A DNA stretch of 64,000 nt from positions 15,079,408 through 15,143,407 of the forward strand of contig NC_064046.1 in the NCBI RefSeq assembly GCF_932526225.1, in the 5' to 3' direction. Below the pieces are notes generated by a model. It did no database searches. It was given only the letters and a program-made list of their open reading frames with translations, and was not told where the DNA came from. The DNA comes from Nematostella vectensis. Taxonomy: Eukaryota > Cnidaria > Anthozoa > Actiniaria > Edwardsiidae. Position numbers and translations under genes: made by a program. Each line of letters opens with the position of its first letter. The first letter of the stretch is position 1. Positions 63,708 to 64,000 of the stretch are shown here, piece by piece.

Positions 63708-64000
63708 AAAGTTTGTAACATGTCTTTGTTTATTAAGCAAGGTCTATTTCTGAGACAAGCAAACTCAAGTAAGGCTGTTGAAATAACAGGTGAGTGTTAA
63801 AAAAAACAATTATCTGATTAGAAAACTACTGTAGATTCCTTTGCAGCAAAATAAGAACAAACTTCATTTCGTTTGTTATTTTTGAGGAACGAGATGAGCT
63901 CTAAAAGGCCAAGAAGAAATATGTATTGCTCATCTAAATTATACAAGTAAATAATAATATTAAAAAAGAATTACTGTAAGTAATTAGAGTGGTTTTCATT
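63708..64000 (+). repeat. Array unit 33, partial (cut by window end)
   Basis: Only the type c head is present. The sequence stops just before the left TTAA of the piggyBac-like element, so the array continues beyond the window. Confidence 0.93.

Larger units (their letters stand above)
1..64000. repeat. 2-kb tandem array (macrosatellite), 32 full units plus one partial
   Basis: The same approximately 2,000-bp sequence recurs head to tail with no inversion and no unrelated insertion, and both window edges lie inside the array. Copies differ by scattered substitutions, homopolymer length changes, TA-tract length and one shared 58-bp deletion. No complete gene is present. The long unit, the embedded transposon relics and a central CpG-containing block set it apart from simple centromeric satellites. 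It also matches none of the classic tandem gene families I checked by eye (5S rRNA, 45S rRNA, U1, U2, U4, U5, U6, 7SL). Total array length is unknown. Confidence 0.98.

Noticed and set aside
1-64000. 5S rRNA, U-snRNA, spliced-leader or histone tandem gene cluster
   Set aside because: None of the diagnostic sequences of 5S, U1, U2, U4, U5, U6 or 7SL RNA, nor any histone frame, is seen on either strand. A spliced-leader RNA cannot be fully excluded because leaders are lineage-specific, but no Sm site plus structured intron follows the donor-like motif convincingly.
1-64000. CRISPR array or prokaryotic operon
   Set aside because: The repeats are about 2 kb with no short repeat-spacer structure, there are no ribosome-binding sites or long frames, and the transposon relics and microsatellites are eukaryotic in type.

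Overview
The whole window is one head-to-tail tandem array of a roughly 2.0 kb unit: 32 complete copies plus the first 293 bases of a 33rd. No single-copy flanking DNA is visible at either edge. Phasing starts each unit at the recurring ATAAGTTTGTAA-type motif. Most units are 1,998-2,010 bp. A second length class of about 1,940-1,966 bp lacks the same 58 bp in the middle of the unit, and a few units are long because of expanded TA tracts. I find no protein-coding gene, rRNA, intact tRNA, recognisable spliceosomal RNA, CRISPR array or prokaryotic signal. All open frames are short, recur only because the unit recurs, and differ between copies by amino-acid changes, frameshifts and stops.

The sequence looks eukaryotic and metazoan. 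It is AT-rich and CpG-poor outside one central segment, and it carries TA and AAT microsatellites. It also holds two small inverted-repeat elements bounded by TTAA, the target site of piggyBac-type transposons. One has CCC termini like piggyBac. The other has TTAAAGGGG termini resembling the T2 MITE family known from Xenopus. Many copy-to-copy differences are CG to TG/CA, as expected of methylated DNA. A vertebrate, possibly an amphibian, is the best guess, held with low confidence.

Layout of one unit, in unit-1 coordinates: 1-290, AT-rich head with a strong 5' splice-donor match at 82-90; 293-409, 109-bp piggyBac-like MITE with its TTAA duplications; 410-820, AT-rich with the TA tract (596-604) and AAT tract; 828-1121, candidate T2-like element; 1121-1300, short repeats and a CRE-like/TATA-like pair; 1300-1650, the only GC- and CpG-rich part, with several small hairpins and a tRNA-like T-arm/B-box followed directly by a T-run; 1690-1790, two perfect palindromes (TTTTGCGCAAAA and TTCCTAGGAA); 1840-1990, G-rich purine stretches.

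The copies fall into alleles at three places. Head: type a (GTAAGATATATTTG, GTAAGAGCTG), type b (GTAACATGTCTTTG, GTAAGGCTG) or type c (type b plus TTCATTTCGTTTG). Core flank: alpha (ATAAATATG, usually with GCTTTTCAC) or beta (ATGAAGATG with GATTTTCAC). Core: full or delta-58. These alleles occur in shuffled combinations, showing unequal exchange and gene conversion. The closest relatives are often three units (about 6 kb) apart, an incipient higher-order repeat. The array is best described as a macrosatellite whose conserved central module could be a transcribed or regulatory element. The sequence alone does not prove that.
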